From the NCBI RefSeq assembly GCF_000424585.1, contig NZ_KE384211.1:248001-312000 (forward strand): a DNA stretch of 64,000 bases. Reading direction: 5' to 3'. Below, one piece after another: positions 53,211 through 63,514 of the stretch. Below the pieces are notes generated by a model that saw nothing but the letters and a program-made list of their open reading frames with translations, ran no database searches and was not told the origin of the DNA. Position 1 is the stretch's first letter. Every line of letters begins with the position of its first letter. The translations under genes were made by a program, and so were the position numbers. Origin of the DNA: Butyrivibrio sp. MC2013. Its GTDB lineage: Bacteria; Bacillota; Clostridia; Lachnospirales; Lachnospiraceae.

Positions 53211-54851
53211 TTAATCGTCTTCTTCGTCTTCGTCGGTAGTCTGATAAACTGTTCTCTTACGAGCCATCTCATCGCTTTCAAGATATTCGTCGTATGTAGT
53301 ACGCTTATCAACAAGGCTGCCGTCAGGAAGGATCTCCATGATCCTGTTGGCTGTTGTCTGCACTACCTGGTGGTCTCTGCAGGCAAAGAGCTCAACTCCG
53401 GGGAACTTGACCATACCGTCATTAAGAGCGGTAATGGATTCCATATCCAGGTGGTTGGTAGGCTCGTCAAAGATCAGTACATTGGCTCCGCTGATCATCA
53501 TCTTGGACAGAAGGCAGCGCACCTTCTCACCACCGGAGAGGATCTTGACCTTCTTTACACCATCCTCGCCGGCAAAGAGCATACGTCCAAGGTAACCTCT
53601 TACGTATGTGGCATCCTTGACCTCTGAATACTGGGTCAGCCACTCGGCTATGGTGTAGTCATTATCAAATTCCCTGGTATTATCCTTGGGGAAATATGCC
53701 TGGGATGTGGTCACACCCCACTTATATGTGCCTTCGTCAGGCTCCATCTCTCCTGTAAGTATCTGGAAAAGAGTAGTCTTTGCAAGCTCTGTACCGCCTA
53801 CAAAAGCGATCTTGTCATCATGCTGTACTACAAAAGAAACATCATTAAGCACCTTTACGCCGTTTACAGTTTTGCTGATGTGCTCCACTGTCAGTACTTC
53901 ATTACCGATCTCTCTGTTGGGCCTGAAATCAATATAAGGATACTTACGGCTTGAAGGTCTCATATCATCCAGCTGGATCTTCTCAAGAGCACGCTTTCTG
54001 GAAGTAGCCTGCTTGGACTTACTTGCATTAGCTGAGAATCTTGCTATAAATTCCTTTAGCTCCTTGATCTGCTCTTCCTTCTTCTTGTTAGCTTCCTTCA
54101 TCTGACGGATCATCAGCTGTGAAGACTCGTACCAGAAGTCATAGTTACCGGCATAGAGCTGGATCTTGCCATAATCGATATCAGCGATATATGTACATAC
54201 CTTGTTAAGGAAGTATCTGTCATGGGATACTACAATAACGGTGTTCTCAAAATTGATCAGGAACTCTTCAAGCCATGCGATAGCGTCCAGATCCAGGTGG
54301 TTGGTAGGCTCGTCCAGAAGGAGTATATCAGGATTACCAAAGAGTGCTCTTGCCAAAAGGACCTTGACCTTCATAGCACCGTTTAGCTCTTTCATGAGCT
54401 TTTGATGATATTCTGTCTCGATGCCCAGACCATTAAGGAGTGATTCTGCATTGGACTCAGCTTCCCATCCGTCCATCTCGGCAAACTCAGCCTCAAGCTC
54501 GGAAGCTCTTATGCCGTCTTCATCTGAGAAATCTTCCTTGGCATATATCTCATCCTTTTCTCTCATGATCTCAAAGAGTCTTGAATTACCGCCTATAACA
54601 GTATCCAGTACCACCTGATCATCATACTTGTACTGATCCTGCTCCAAGAATGAGAGACGCTGGCCTTCAGTCATGGTAACATCGCCGTTTGTGGTCTCAA
54701 GTCTTCCGGAGAGGATCTTAAGGAATGTTGATTTACCGGCACCGTTAGCGCCGATAATACCATAGCAGTTACCCTCAGTGAACTTGATATTAACATCTTC
54801 GAAAAGGGCCTTTTTGCCAACACGTAAAGTAACTCCGTTTGCCTGAATCAT
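53211..54851 (-). CDS. ABC-F family ATPase
   Basis: The 546-residue protein has two ABC modules and no membrane part, the ABC-F layout of ribosome-associated translation factors. Module 1 has Walker A GANGAGKSTFL (about 37) and Walker B DILLLDEPTNHLD. The linker is charged (KKKEEQIKELKEFIARF). Module 2 has signature LSGGEKVRCLL and FDEPTNHLD, but its Walker A reads GGTELAKTT, missing the last glycine, and its H-switch is CRDH. The YkpA/YbiT-like branch is plausible; a role in resistance is not indicated. Confidence 0.9.
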   Translation of the reverse strand: MIQANGVTLRVGKKALFEDVNIKFTEGNCYGIIGANGAGKSTFLKILSGRLETTNGDVTMTEGQRLSFLEQDQYKYDDQVVLDTVIGGNSRLFEIMREKDEIYAKEDFSDEDGIRASELEAEFAEMDGWEAESNAESLLNGLGIETEYHQKLMKELNGAMKVKVLLARALFGNPDILLLDEPTNHLDLDAIAWLEEFLINFENTVIVVSHDRYFLNKVCTYIADIDYGKIQLYAGNYDFWYESSQLMIRQMKEANKKKEEQIKELKEFIARFSANASKSKQATSRKRALEKIQLDDMRPSSRKYPYIDFRPNREIGNEVLTVEHISKTVNGVKVLNDVSFVVQHDDKIAFVGGTELAKTTLFQILTGEMEPDEGTYKWGVTTSQAYFPKDNTREFDNDYTIAEWLTQYSEVKDATYVRGYLGRMLFAGEDGVKKVKILSGGEKVRCLLSKMMISGANVLIFDEPTNHLDMESITALNDGMVKFPGVELFACRDHQVVQTTANRIMEILPDGSLVDKRTTYDEYLESDEMARKRTVYQTTDEDEEDD

Positions 54852-54989
54852 ACTAATCCTTTCAGTAAATCTACTCGTGATAAATAATTAAACTTCTCTT
54901 GTTATGTATTATAATCAGTATCTGCCGCCCTCAGGGAGCAAATACGTACTTACGTTTATACACCAATGCAACATTATATAGGAATATTA

Positions 54990-55853
54990 TTATTTTGCAA
55001 GTGCCTTATTATCAGCAGCTTCCCTTATGGCAAGATAATATTCCTCCGGTACGGATAATCTCCCCTTGCCGCTTCCCAGATCTATCCCTTCCTTATTGGC
55101 TCCATGGAAGTCTGAGCCCCCTGATCTTAAGAGGCCAAAGTCACTTGCTATCCTCTTCATATCCCTTTCTTCGGAAGGAGTATATGTGGAATAAATGACC
55201 TCTATGCCCATAAGCCCTTCTTCCTTAAGCTCTCCCACCAGGCGCCTTAGCCTTGCATCAGACATGTGGTAGAGAACAGGATGCGCCAGGATGGGTACGC
55301 CTCCTGCTTCAAGGACCATTTTTACAGCCATTGCAGGGCTGATCTTTTCCCTGGGCACAAAGCATTTGCACCTGTCTCCAATATATCTGTCAAAAGCCTC
55401 CTGGAGAGATCCCACCATCTTATGCTCCAGCATATATCTGGCATAATGAGCCCTGGTAATAACAGATTCGGGAAAAGCTTCCTGCAGCCTGTCAAAGCTT
55501 ATATCCAGGCCGTTTTCCCTAAGGAGCTCGCACATCCTGATATTTCTCCTGACTCTGGAATCCACAAATTCATCTAGCCTTGCAGCCACAGATTCATTTC
55601 GGTAATCCATGTAAAGGCCCACTATATGGATATCTCTGCCTTCATATTCACTGCTAAACTCAATACCCGGTATAAACTCCAGATCATCATAGGCTTTTGC
55701 TGCCTCAGCAGCTTCATCAAGTCCTGCTACAGTATCGTGATCTGTAAGAGCCAGAGCTGCAAGTCCCTTATCATGAGCCATTTTCACAAGCTGTGAGGGC
55801 CTTACGCTCCCGTCTGAAGCAGTGGAATGTGTATGTAAGTCTACTATTCTCAT
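54990..55853 (-). CDS. PHP domain metal-dependent phosphoesterase
   Basis: The start at 55853 follows GGAGGACT; a TTG four codons earlier overlaps that site. The 287-residue protein has the PHP metal motifs DLHTHSTASDG (about 4-14), LTDHDTVAG, GIEFSSEYEG, HPVLYH and GSDFHG near the end. Such enzymes include the TrpH/RNase AM and nucleoside bisphosphate phosphatases, acting on 5'-phosphorylated nucleotides or short RNA. A single gene after an ABC-F gene. Confidence 0.92.
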   Translation of the reverse strand: MRIVDLHTHSTASDGSVRPSQLVKMAHDKGLAALALTDHDTVAGLDEAAEAAKAYDDLEFIPGIEFSSEYEGRDIHIVGLYMDYRNESVAARLDEFVDSRVRRNIRMCELLRENGLDISFDRLQEAFPESVITRAHYARYMLEHKMVGSLQEAFDRYIGDRCKCFVPREKISPAMAVKMVLEAGGVPILAHPVLYHMSDARLRRLVGELKEEGLMGIEVIYSTYTPSEERDMKRIASDFGLLRSGGSDFHGANKEGIDLGSGKGRLSVPEEYYLAIREAADNKALAK

Positions 55854-55944
55854 AGTCCTCCTCAATCTCTTATATTGTCATGAGCATCAAAAGTGCTTTC
55901 ATAAAAGAAACCAATCCCATAAAACAGATCAATCCCAAAAAGAA

Positions 55945-55967
55945 ACCGGTGACACAAAGTCACCGGT
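55945..55967 (-). terminator. terminator of the ppk1-maf transcript
   Basis: ACCGGTGAC/GTCACCGGT is a perfect 9-bp stem with a 5-base loop followed by TTCTTTTT on the minus strand, 54 bases past the small acidic gene. Confidence 0.9.
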
Positions 55968-56021
55968 AATATCAAAGTCCTGATCAGGATAAAAAAGGCA
56001 TCAAAGTACCTCTGCCGTTCC

Positions 56022-56270
56022 TCATCCCTCAACTATAAGATATCTTCCGTCTCCTATATCAAAAACCTCAGAAGCTTCAAGGATGCTGTCAATATCAAAA
56101 TCAACACCGGCCTCTTCGAAGTATTCCACAACCTCTTTGGCGGAATCAACTACAACAGCACAGCAATCATCCAAAAAAGCCTCAGCCTCTTCAGGCGAGT
56201 CGGCAACATTCTCAGGAAAGAGCTGACCCTGATTCTTCAGAAAACAATCAAGAACTTCATCATCATACAT
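56022..56270 (-). CDS. small acidic hypothetical protein
   Basis: The start at 56270 (AGAGGTG before it) gives 82 residues beginning MYDDEVLDCFLKNQG. It is very acidic with AEAFLDDCCAVVVDS in the middle and GDGRYLIVEG at the end. Related short proteins occur in other Lachnospiraceae in the same place, some labelled glyoxalase without clear basis. No catalytic motif seen. It lies 29 bases after the maf gene. Confidence 0.75.
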   Translation of the reverse strand: MYDDEVLDCFLKNQGQLFPENVADSPEEAEAFLDDCCAVVVDSAKEVVEYFEEAGVDFDIDSILEASEVFDIGDGRYLIVEG

Positions 56271-56299
56271 AAGCAAACACCTCTGGTATATCTGTAAAA

Positions 56300-56962
56300 T
56301 CAAATGAGTCCATATATATCCAGGCTCCTGTAAAGTCTGGAAACAGGTAGTCCTACCACATTATTATAATCGCCATTTATGCCCTTAATATTAATAGCAA
56401 AACTACCCTGGATACCATAAGCCCCTGCTTTATCATAGGGCTCCTCGCCGGATATATAGTCCTCGATCATTGAAGATGACATAGGATAGACCATGACTCT
56501 TGTAAGCTCATGAAAGGTAACATATTTATCGCATCCCTCATCCGGCCAAATAAATGTAACCCCGGTAAACACCTCATGCTCGCCGCCCTGGATGCTATCT
56601 ATCATTTCCCTTGCATTATCTTTGTCAACTGGCTTACCCATCACCTTATGATTATATGATACAACGGTATCTGCGCCGATTACAACAGGTCCGGAGCCAA
56701 AATAAGAAAAGCCATCTGTTATATTATCACCAGCTTCTCCATTGTATGCAGGAAGCCTTGTGGGAGCTATCATCTGTCTGCCGGTAACTTTCTCAAATAC
56801 TTCTCTGGCCTTTTGAAAAGACAATTCTTCAACCAGGAGCGCCGGATCATCAGCCTCTGCCTTTTCCTCCCCTACAGCGGGTATTATCCTGCATTCAAGT
56901 CCTGCCTGTTTCATAAGCTCGCGTCTTCTGGGGCTGGCAGAAGCCAGTATCAGATCTGTCAT
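56300..56962 (-). CDS. maf: Maf family nucleoside triphosphate pyrophosphatase
   Basis: Maf proteins hydrolyse non-canonical or pyrimidine nucleoside triphosphates and influence septum formation. The 220-residue protein opens with LILASASPRRRELMKQAG and has VVIGADTVV near residue 105 and EPYDKAGAYGIQGSFA near residue 180. The ATG at 56962 has AGGAG before it. An insertion around residues 70-90 is longer than usual for the family. It lies 17 bases after the ppk1 stop. Confidence 0.93.
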   Translation of the reverse strand: MTDLILASASPRRRELMKQAGLECRIIPAVGEEKAEADDPALLVEELSFQKAREVFEKVTGRQMIAPTRLPAYNGEAGDNITDGFSYFGSGPVVIGADTVVSYNHKVMGKPVDKDNAREMIDSIQGGEHEVFTGVTFIWPDEGCDKYVTFHELTRVMVYPMSSSMIEDYISGEEPYDKAGAYGIQGSFAINIKGINGDYNNVVGLPVSRLYRSLDIYGLI

Positions 56963-56979
56963 TATCACTACTCCTTATA

Positions 56980-59178
56980 TCAATGTTCTAAATTATTTAT
57001 TTCCTCCGGTCCCTTTTCCGGAATAAATGTACGGGAATCTCCAGTCAGGGAGATGTTCTTACTCTCCAAAAGCCAGGCTTCATCGCCAAAGAGCTTCTGG
57101 GAATTCAGCTCGGTCTTGCCCCTCTTGTCCACCTTGTTGTAGCTGTCATCAGGAGCCAGGATATGCGCCTTCTCAGTATCTCTGAGCTCTGCATCCAAGA
57201 TATGCCTGATCTTGTCCTGCAGCCTTCCCTCTTCTATAGGGAACATGATCTCAACGCGGCGCTCCAGATTCCTGGGCATCCAGTCAGCTGAGCTGCAGTA
57301 ATACTCAGGCTTACCGGCGTTTTCAAAATAGAATATCCTGCTGTGTTCAAGATAGTTACCCACAATAGATCTGACTCTTATATTGTCTGACAGACCGGGA
57401 ATCCCTGCCTTAAGAGAGCATATGCCTCTGACTATGAGATCTATCCTGACTCCTGCCTGGCTAGCTCTGTAGAGGGCTGCTATCACGTCCTTGTGGCAGA
57501 TGGAGTTCATCTTGGCTATGATCCTGGAAGTCTCACCGCGCCTTGCATTATCAGCCTCTCTGTCGATCATGTATATGATCCTGTCCTTGAGCCATAGGGG
57601 AGCCAGGCTCAGTCTGTTCCAGGCCAGAGGCTCTGAATAGCCTGACAGCATATTAAATACCGCCGTAGCATCCTCGCCAAAGGCATCCTTACAGGTAAAG
57701 AGGCCTATATCCGTATAGAGCTTGGCTGTGGAATCATTATAGTTACCTGTTGCCAGGTGTACATATCTGCGGATACCCTCATCCTCTCTTCGTACCACAA
57801 GAGTTATCTTGCAGTGAGTCTTGAGACCTACCAGACCATATATAACATGACAGCCCGCCTGCTCCAGCTTCTTGGCCCATACTATATTATTCTCTTCATC
57901 AAATCTGGCCTTGAGCTCTACCAGCACAGTAACCTGCTTGCCGTTATCAGCAGCTCTAGCCAGGGCTGCTATGATAGGCGAATTACCTGATACTCTGTAG
58001 AGAGTCTGCTTGATAGCCAGGACCTTGGGATCGGAAGCAGCGTCAGATACAAATCTTACCACAGGATCAAAGGTCTGATAGGGATGATGCATCAGGATAT
58101 CACCCTGCCTTATAGATGCAAATATATTCTCATCAGGGCTGATCTCGGGAACAATGGCTGGATCCTTGTAGCCATGCTCTTTGAGATGCTCAAAACCCTC
58201 TATCTTGTAGACCTTCATCAGGAAAGTGAGATCCAGAGGACCATCTATGGAATAGATATCCTTATCGGATATACCCATCTCATCCACTATGGTCTTCATG
58301 AGCTTTTTATCCATCATGCTGTCAACTTCCAGCCTGATAGCTTCACCCCATGCCCTCTTCTTGACCTGCTTCTCGATCTCTTTTAACAGGTCCTCAGCCT
58401 CATCTTCATCTATGGACAGATCGGCATTTCTCTCTACCCTAAAGCAATAGGAGCTCTCAATATCATAGTTCAAAAAGAGCTTGTCCATATTTCTGAGAAT
58501 GACCTGCTCAAGGAGGATGATCTTTCTCTGCTCTCCTTCATATTGAGGAAGCTCCAATATCCTGGGCAGTACGTCAGGTACCTGTACTGTGGCAAAATCA
58601 TATTTGGAGCCCTTGGACTTTTTGCTCTCAGGCCTTACCTTTGGACGGATCAGCGCTCCGATATTGAGACTCTTATTTCTGATAAGAGGGAAGGGCCTTG
58701 AAGAATCCACAGCCATAGGTGTGAGAACAGGATATACAAACTCCGTGAAATACCTGTCCACATATTCAGCCTCTTCCTCTGAGAGTTCCTTGTGATTGCG
58801 GACAATATAGAGTCCGTTCTCTTCCATGAGGGGCAGCAGCATCTTGTTAAAAGTGTGATACTGCAGGCTGACAAACTCATGCAGAGATTCGGACACCTGC
58901 TCCAGCTGCATGGAAGCCGTTAGTCCCGCTATGTCAGGCTTGGAATACTGGGCATGGATCATATCCTTTAGGGATGCCACCCTGACCATAAAGAATTCAT
59001 CCAAATTGGAAGCAGTTATAGACAGGAACTTTAGCCTCTCAAACAGGGGATTGGACTTGTCCCTGGCTTCTGACAAAACTCGTTTATTAAAGGATATCCA
59101 TGATAATTCCCTATTGGTATAGTACTTGGGATCTTCGACGTTTATAGCGCCGCTTTTGTGATTATTCATATCAGCCAT
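56980..59178 (-). CDS. ppk1: polyphosphate kinase 1
   Basis: PPK1 makes polyphosphate from ATP. The 732-residue protein has the N domain (NRELSWISFNKRVLSEA), the catalytic histidine region GLKTHCKITLVVR (about 470) and RYVHLATGNYN, and a second phospholipase-D-like site (YYCSSADWMPRNLERRVE, about 640). GGAGGGG precedes the start. It lies between a Ppx/GppA gene and maf on the same strand, so polyphosphate synthesis and breakdown are neighbours. Confidence 0.97.
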   Translation of the reverse strand: MADMNNHKSGAINVEDPKYYTNRELSWISFNKRVLSEARDKSNPLFERLKFLSITASNLDEFFMVRVASLKDMIHAQYSKPDIAGLTASMQLEQVSESLHEFVSLQYHTFNKMLLPLMEENGLYIVRNHKELSEEEAEYVDRYFTEFVYPVLTPMAVDSSRPFPLIRNKSLNIGALIRPKVRPESKKSKGSKYDFATVQVPDVLPRILELPQYEGEQRKIILLEQVILRNMDKLFLNYDIESSYCFRVERNADLSIDEDEAEDLLKEIEKQVKKRAWGEAIRLEVDSMMDKKLMKTIVDEMGISDKDIYSIDGPLDLTFLMKVYKIEGFEHLKEHGYKDPAIVPEISPDENIFASIRQGDILMHHPYQTFDPVVRFVSDAASDPKVLAIKQTLYRVSGNSPIIAALARAADNGKQVTVLVELKARFDEENNIVWAKKLEQAGCHVIYGLVGLKTHCKITLVVRREDEGIRRYVHLATGNYNDSTAKLYTDIGLFTCKDAFGEDATAVFNMLSGYSEPLAWNRLSLAPLWLKDRIIYMIDREADNARRGETSRIIAKMNSICHKDVIAALYRASQAGVRIDLIVRGICSLKAGIPGLSDNIRVRSIVGNYLEHSRIFYFENAGKPEYYCSSADWMPRNLERRVEIMFPIEEGRLQDKIRHILDAELRDTEKAHILAPDDSYNKVDKRGKTELNSQKLFGDEAWLLESKNISLTGDSRTFIPEKGPEEINNLEH

Positions 59179-59274
59179 AACCCCTCCATATCAGTAATCT
59201 TTTAATAAGCAAGATCACATATACCTTTTTGAAAATTTCTTTTCCCTCATCTGTAAGCTTATCTTTTGACCGGA

Positions 59275-60819
59275 CTAAAAGCTTCTCTTTTGCTTGATAA
59301 CGGGTCTTACACCGTATATTTCCTCAAAGAAATCCGCTCTCTTTCCGATCAGGCCTTTCTCAACCGTGATATCAAGATCAGTATCCACAGTGATGATCAG
59401 ATCATTGTCACTAAATGAGATCTTAACACTCCTGAACTTCTGCTTGTGGGTACGATCCAGTCCGGAGGATATACGAAGTATGGCTGTAAGCCTGGCAATA
59501 GTCATATAATCCGTTCTGTTAAGACCTTCATAGCAGGCAGGAGAATCATCATAGTATTCAAAGCGGTCATAATTGAATCTCACAATATTGGCTACCATGT
59601 GCCTCTCCCTGTGTGACAGGCCTATGATCTCTGTGGACATGATGATATTGTAGCCGCAGTCTCCCATATTGATAAAGCTGATCATCTTGCCGCAATCATG
59701 GAGTATGGCCGAGAGCTCCAGCAGCAGCCTTTCTCTTTTGCCCATGCCATGCATCTTTTTGGTCTTGTCAAAGATATTGAGTGCTATGGAGCGCAGAGTC
59801 TCTCCTCGCTGCTTGCTGCCGCCATAGCGCCCCGCTATTGATTCGCCGCAGGCTATGATATCAGCAGAAAAATCATGCTTGAGATTCAGTATCTTCTTGT
59901 TCTCGGCAAATTCATAGGCCATTCCGTCACATAGCGTAGCTCCCGGAGCCCAGAAAAGCTCTGTGCTAAGGCTGTGAGCCAGACGGCTGATCAGAAGTCC
60001 TGATATGCAGGCAAGTCCTGCATACTCGGGGCTGATATTCATTTCCTTGCCAAGGTTTTCGGGAGAAAGGGACATAAAACGCTTTATCAGCTTGTCAAAA
60101 TCTTCTCTTGTAAGATAAGACCTTGGATGACCCTCAGATGATAGTTTCTGTAGAATGGGGCTTATATATTCGTCAATGATTATGAGATTCTTGTATTTTT
60201 TGTCGGACAGGTACATATTGGACAGGATCGCCAGCTGAGGATCCACCAGCTCAGATATGAGATTCTCATAGAACTGACGCCCTTTGGAGAGGCTCTGCAG
60301 AGTCTGATTAAGGCGCAGTACACCCATCTTGAGATTCTGGGTAGTCACCAGCTTGTCCTTGTTAAACAGTGACACCTGAATGGATCCGCCGCCTATATCT
60401 ATAATGGCGGTGGATTTTTCAATGATATTCTCAAATTCATCAGTATGGAGAGCTATAGATTTGTAATCCAGAAATCTCTGCTCGGAATTGGACAATACGT
60501 CAACATGGATCCCAGTCCTTTGCTTTAGCTGAGACAGGATGATATTGATATTGCGGGTCTCCCTCAGGGCGCTGGTGCCATAAGCCATGGAATAATCTGT
60601 TCCATAGCTCTTCATGATAGAGGAAAATTCCAGAAGAAGTCTGGACAACTCATTAACATGTCTGGTGGAAATAGTACCTGTTGCATAAGTCTCGGTACCA
60701 AGATCGATCCTGTGCCTGATATGGTCCAGGGTCTTGATACCGCTCTTTTTGGATATCTCGTAGATCTTCATGGACAGTTCATAGGAGCCTACGTGGATCG
60801 CTGAAAAAACCGTACTCAT
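59275..60819 (-). CDS. Ppx/GppA exopolyphosphatase with HD domain
   Basis: The start at 60819 follows GGAGGT; the ATG four codons upstream overlaps it. The 514-residue protein has an actin-like ASKHA ATPase fold (AIHVGSYELSMKIYE; AIIDIGGGSIQVSLF, about 135) and a C-terminal HD-type region (LLELSAILHDCGK, then GLSHRERHMVA). It degrades polyphosphate or ppGpp/pppGpp. It is 96 bases upstream of ppk1, probably in one unit. Confidence 0.92.
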   Translation of the reverse strand: MSTVFSAIHVGSYELSMKIYEISKKSGIKTLDHIRHRIDLGTETYATGTISTRHVNELSRLLLEFSSIMKSYGTDYSMAYGTSALRETRNINIILSQLKQRTGIHVDVLSNSEQRFLDYKSIALHTDEFENIIEKSTAIIDIGGGSIQVSLFNKDKLVTTQNLKMGVLRLNQTLQSLSKGRQFYENLISELVDPQLAILSNMYLSDKKYKNLIIIDEYISPILQKLSSEGHPRSYLTREDFDKLIKRFMSLSPENLGKEMNISPEYAGLACISGLLISRLAHSLSTELFWAPGATLCDGMAYEFAENKKILNLKHDFSADIIACGESIAGRYGGSKQRGETLRSIALNIFDKTKKMHGMGKRERLLLELSAILHDCGKMISFINMGDCGYNIIMSTEIIGLSHRERHMVANIVRFNYDRFEYYDDSPACYEGLNRTDYMTIARLTAILRISSGLDRTHKQKFRSVKISFSDNDLIITVDTDLDITVEKGLIGKRADFFEEIYGVRPVIKQKRSF

Positions 60820-60881
60820 GTCTACCTCCATGCTATATTTACAGGTCAGATTCGCTAAATTCCAGCAATCTGCTATATAGA

Positions 60882-62165
60882 TCAGCAGCTAAGTCCCAAA
60901 AGATAATCTATAAACTGGGATGCAGTGCGCCCCGACAAACCGGAATGTGCCATCTCCCACTTGCGAGCCTCTGCAAGGAGCTCTTCTTCAGAAATATCAA
61001 GGCCTGCCCTCTGGGCCAGAGTGATAACGATATTCTGATATTCGTTATAAGAAGGTCTGCCAAAATATATGCTCACACCGAAGCGGTCTGCCAGAGACAG
61101 CTTCTCCTGCACAGTATCATTTCTGTGTATATCACCTTCATCTGACAGGGATTTCTTGTCAGAAAAGCTCTCCTTGATCAAATGCCTTCTGTTAGATGTT
61201 GCATACATAAGAAGGTTCTCAGGCTTCTTTTCCAGGCCGCCTTCTATCACAGCCTTCAGATATTTGTATTCAGTCTCAAAATCTTCAAAGGACAGATCAT
61301 CCATATATATGATGAATCTGTAGTTCCTGCCCTTTATCTGGTCGATAATATGGTTCAGGTCCTTGAACTGGTGCCTGTATACTTCGATTATCCTCAGGCC
61401 CTTGTCATAATATTCATTGGCAATAGCCTTGATACAGGTGCTCTTACCTGTTCCTGCATCGCCGTAGAGCAGGCAGTTGTTGGAGGGCTTTCCTTCTATA
61501 AAGGCATCTGTGTTATCCACCAGCTTCTTCTTGGCTATTTCGTAGCCCACCAGATCAGAGAGCTTCACATGCCTGATATTCTTGATGGGGATGATCTCTC
61601 CCTCCAGATCTCTAAAGGCCTTGTGAAGGCCAAGCTTGCCCACGCCAAAGTCTTTGTAAAAAGCAGTAACAGCTGCTTTCATCTCTTTGGCATCAGCTGC
61701 CCTGCTAAGCTCATCTGCCAGATTACAGATCCTGTCCCTGATCCTTTTGTTGTATCTGCTATGATCAGCGCTGTCCGGCCTATAATCAAATATCAAGGGC
61801 AGCTCAGGAGCGCCCAGCTTCTTGATGATACCGGAGAAGTCATAATCAAAATACTCCCTGAGCTTCTCCATATCCATAAGAACCAGGTCATTTACACTGC
61901 CGTCTATCTCGCCTCTTCTCTCACATGCCAGAGAATAGGCATTCTCATCATTGACAATGAGCTCTGCTATATGCACATGCCAAAGATTCCCATAAAAGCC
62001 CCCTGCAGATGCTCTCTCTACAAGCTCAGCCATACATTCATAAAGAAGTGTCCTGTCTCCGGAAAAAGATATCTTATCATCCTCGTCTCTCCGGATCAAA
62101 TCTGCAAGTTTACTGAAAATACTGTCTTTTCCGATTGTCTGATAGCAAATGAAATCTCTATTCAT
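60882..62165 (-). CDS. DUF815 AAA+ ATPase
   Basis: The 427-residue protein has a helical N-terminus and a DUF815 ATPase domain with Walker A LLYGDAGTGKSTCIKAIA (about 230), Walker B FIIYMDDLSFE (about 280) and an arginine region NLLMYATSNRRHL. DUF815 proteins are widespread in Clostridia, and their substrate is unknown. It lies 62 bases upstream of the ppx-like gene. Confidence 0.92.
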   Translation of the reverse strand: MNRDFICYQTIGKDSIFSKLADLIRRDEDDKISFSGDRTLLYECMAELVERASAGGFYGNLWHVHIAELIVNDENAYSLACERRGEIDGSVNDLVLMDMEKLREYFDYDFSGIIKKLGAPELPLIFDYRPDSADHSRYNKRIRDRICNLADELSRAADAKEMKAAVTAFYKDFGVGKLGLHKAFRDLEGEIIPIKNIRHVKLSDLVGYEIAKKKLVDNTDAFIEGKPSNNCLLYGDAGTGKSTCIKAIANEYYDKGLRIIEVYRHQFKDLNHIIDQIKGRNYRFIIYMDDLSFEDFETEYKYLKAVIEGGLEKKPENLLMYATSNRRHLIKESFSDKKSLSDEGDIHRNDTVQEKLSLADRFGVSIYFGRPSYNEYQNIVITLAQRAGLDISEEELLAEARKWEMAHSGLSGRTASQFIDYLLGLSC

Positions 62166-62209
62166 TATATCATTTTCCCGTCTGTTTTTTGACTGTTTAC
62201 TAGTTACTG

Positions 62210-63337
62210 TTAATAATTTCCAAGGATCCTGAGTGACCTTGTTTCCTCGCGAAGTCCCCTTATGGCATTCATAACGCCGCTGTCAGACAGACTTCCCTCG
62301 ATATCTATAAAGAATCTGTATTCCCAGTCTCTCTCCTCTATTGGCCTGGATTCGATCCTGGTCATGTTCACATGATTATAATGAAAATGTGAAAGAGCGT
62401 GATAGAGACTGCCGGATTCATTGGATACCTCCAGCACCAGGGATATCTTCCTGGCATCAGGCAGATATATCTTCTGATTGCATACTACGATGAATCTTGT
62501 GGAATTGGTATCTGATGAATTGATCTTCTTTTTGAGTATATTCATCTTGTAGTAGTCCGCAGCATACTCGCTGGCTATGGCAGCCTTTCTCTTGTCATTG
62601 TCAGCTGCGATCTTGGCTACTGCAAATGCATTGTTCTTCATGCTGATCTGATCCCAGGAAGGGTACTCGGCAAGGAATCTTGATGACTGCATAAGGGACT
62701 GAGCATGGGAATATACTTTTTCAATATCTTCTATAGTGGCTCCCGGCACTCCTATAAGGCAGTGTTCTATAGGTATGATCTGCTCTCCAACTATATAATT
62801 CTCGTATTCTGTGAGCAGGTCATATATCTCTGTCACAATACCCGCAGATGAATTTTCGATGGGAAGGACTGCATAATCAGCAGATCCCTCATCTATGGCC
62901 ACCATAGCATCCCGGAAGGTCTCAACATGGAAATTCTCCACATCTTTGCCAAAAAAGCTCTGCATTGCAGCCTGGGAATAAGAGCCTTCAGCACCCTGAA
63001 AGACCACTCTCATCTTATCTCTCTTAAGGTCCTTAACTTCAATAAAGGGAAGCCTGCCGCCTCCGCCTGCTTCAGAGAGCTTCTGATACTGGAGCTTTCT
63101 GCTGACACTCATGAGCTGGTCAAAAAGTTCTTCTGCACCGTCACCGTTAAATTCGCTTGTACAGAGCTTTCTTACAGCGCTCTTCTTTTCCTTTTCCCTG
63201 GCAGGGTCAAAGACCTTTTTGCCGCTGGATATCTTGTAATCAGCAACCTTGCTGCACAGATCCATTCTTTTTTCGTAGAGCTCTACTATCTCTTTGTCTA
63301 CTTCATCCAGTTTATTTCTAATCTCTTCCAGTTCCAA
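62210..63337 (-). CDS. pheA: bifunctional chorismate mutase/prephenate dehydratase (P-protein)
   Basis: The enzyme converts chorismate to prephenate and then phenylpyruvate for phenylalanine synthesis. The 375-residue protein has a chorismate mutase domain (LDEVDKEIVELYEKRMDLC, about 10-30), the dehydratase domain (VVFQGAEGSYSQAAMQSF, about 111) with its TRF motif in DTNSTRFIVV (about 280), and a C-terminal ACT domain (ESRPIEERDWEYRFFID) for feedback inhibition by phenylalanine. All blocks are intact. Confidence 0.96.
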   Translation of the reverse strand: MELEEIRNKLDEVDKEIVELYEKRMDLCSKVADYKISSGKKVFDPAREKEKKSAVRKLCTSEFNGDGAEELFDQLMSVSRKLQYQKLSEAGGGGRLPFIEVKDLKRDKMRVVFQGAEGSYSQAAMQSFFGKDVENFHVETFRDAMVAIDEGSADYAVLPIENSSAGIVTEIYDLLTEYENYIVGEQIIPIEHCLIGVPGATIEDIEKVYSHAQSLMQSSRFLAEYPSWDQISMKNNAFAVAKIAADNDKRKAAIASEYAADYYKMNILKKKINSSDTNSTRFIVVCNQKIYLPDARKISLVLEVSNESGSLYHALSHFHYNHVNMTRIESRPIEERDWEYRFFIDIEGSLSDSGVMNAIRGLREETRSLRILGNY

Positions 63338-63486
63338 ATCAGACTCCTTCTAAATCCTTTATCAACTCAAGAAATTAAGATTTTATCATATTAGTTCATA
63401 TTATTTATCCTATACTTTATGCCGAAATAATAATGGGAAAGGTATATCGAAATCCCTAAGGCACAGGTATTGCAAGGAATACCCGC

Positions 63487-63514
63487 TTGACAACCTTGAT
63501 GCATAGCATATAAT
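63487..63514 (+). promoter_or_regulatory. promoter of the DUF5050 gene
   Basis: TTGACA (63487-63492) and TATAAT (63509-63514) with a 16-base spacer point towards the plus-strand gene, 138 bases before its ATG. Apart from this the 314-base stretch 63338-63651 holds no gene. Confidence 0.75.
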
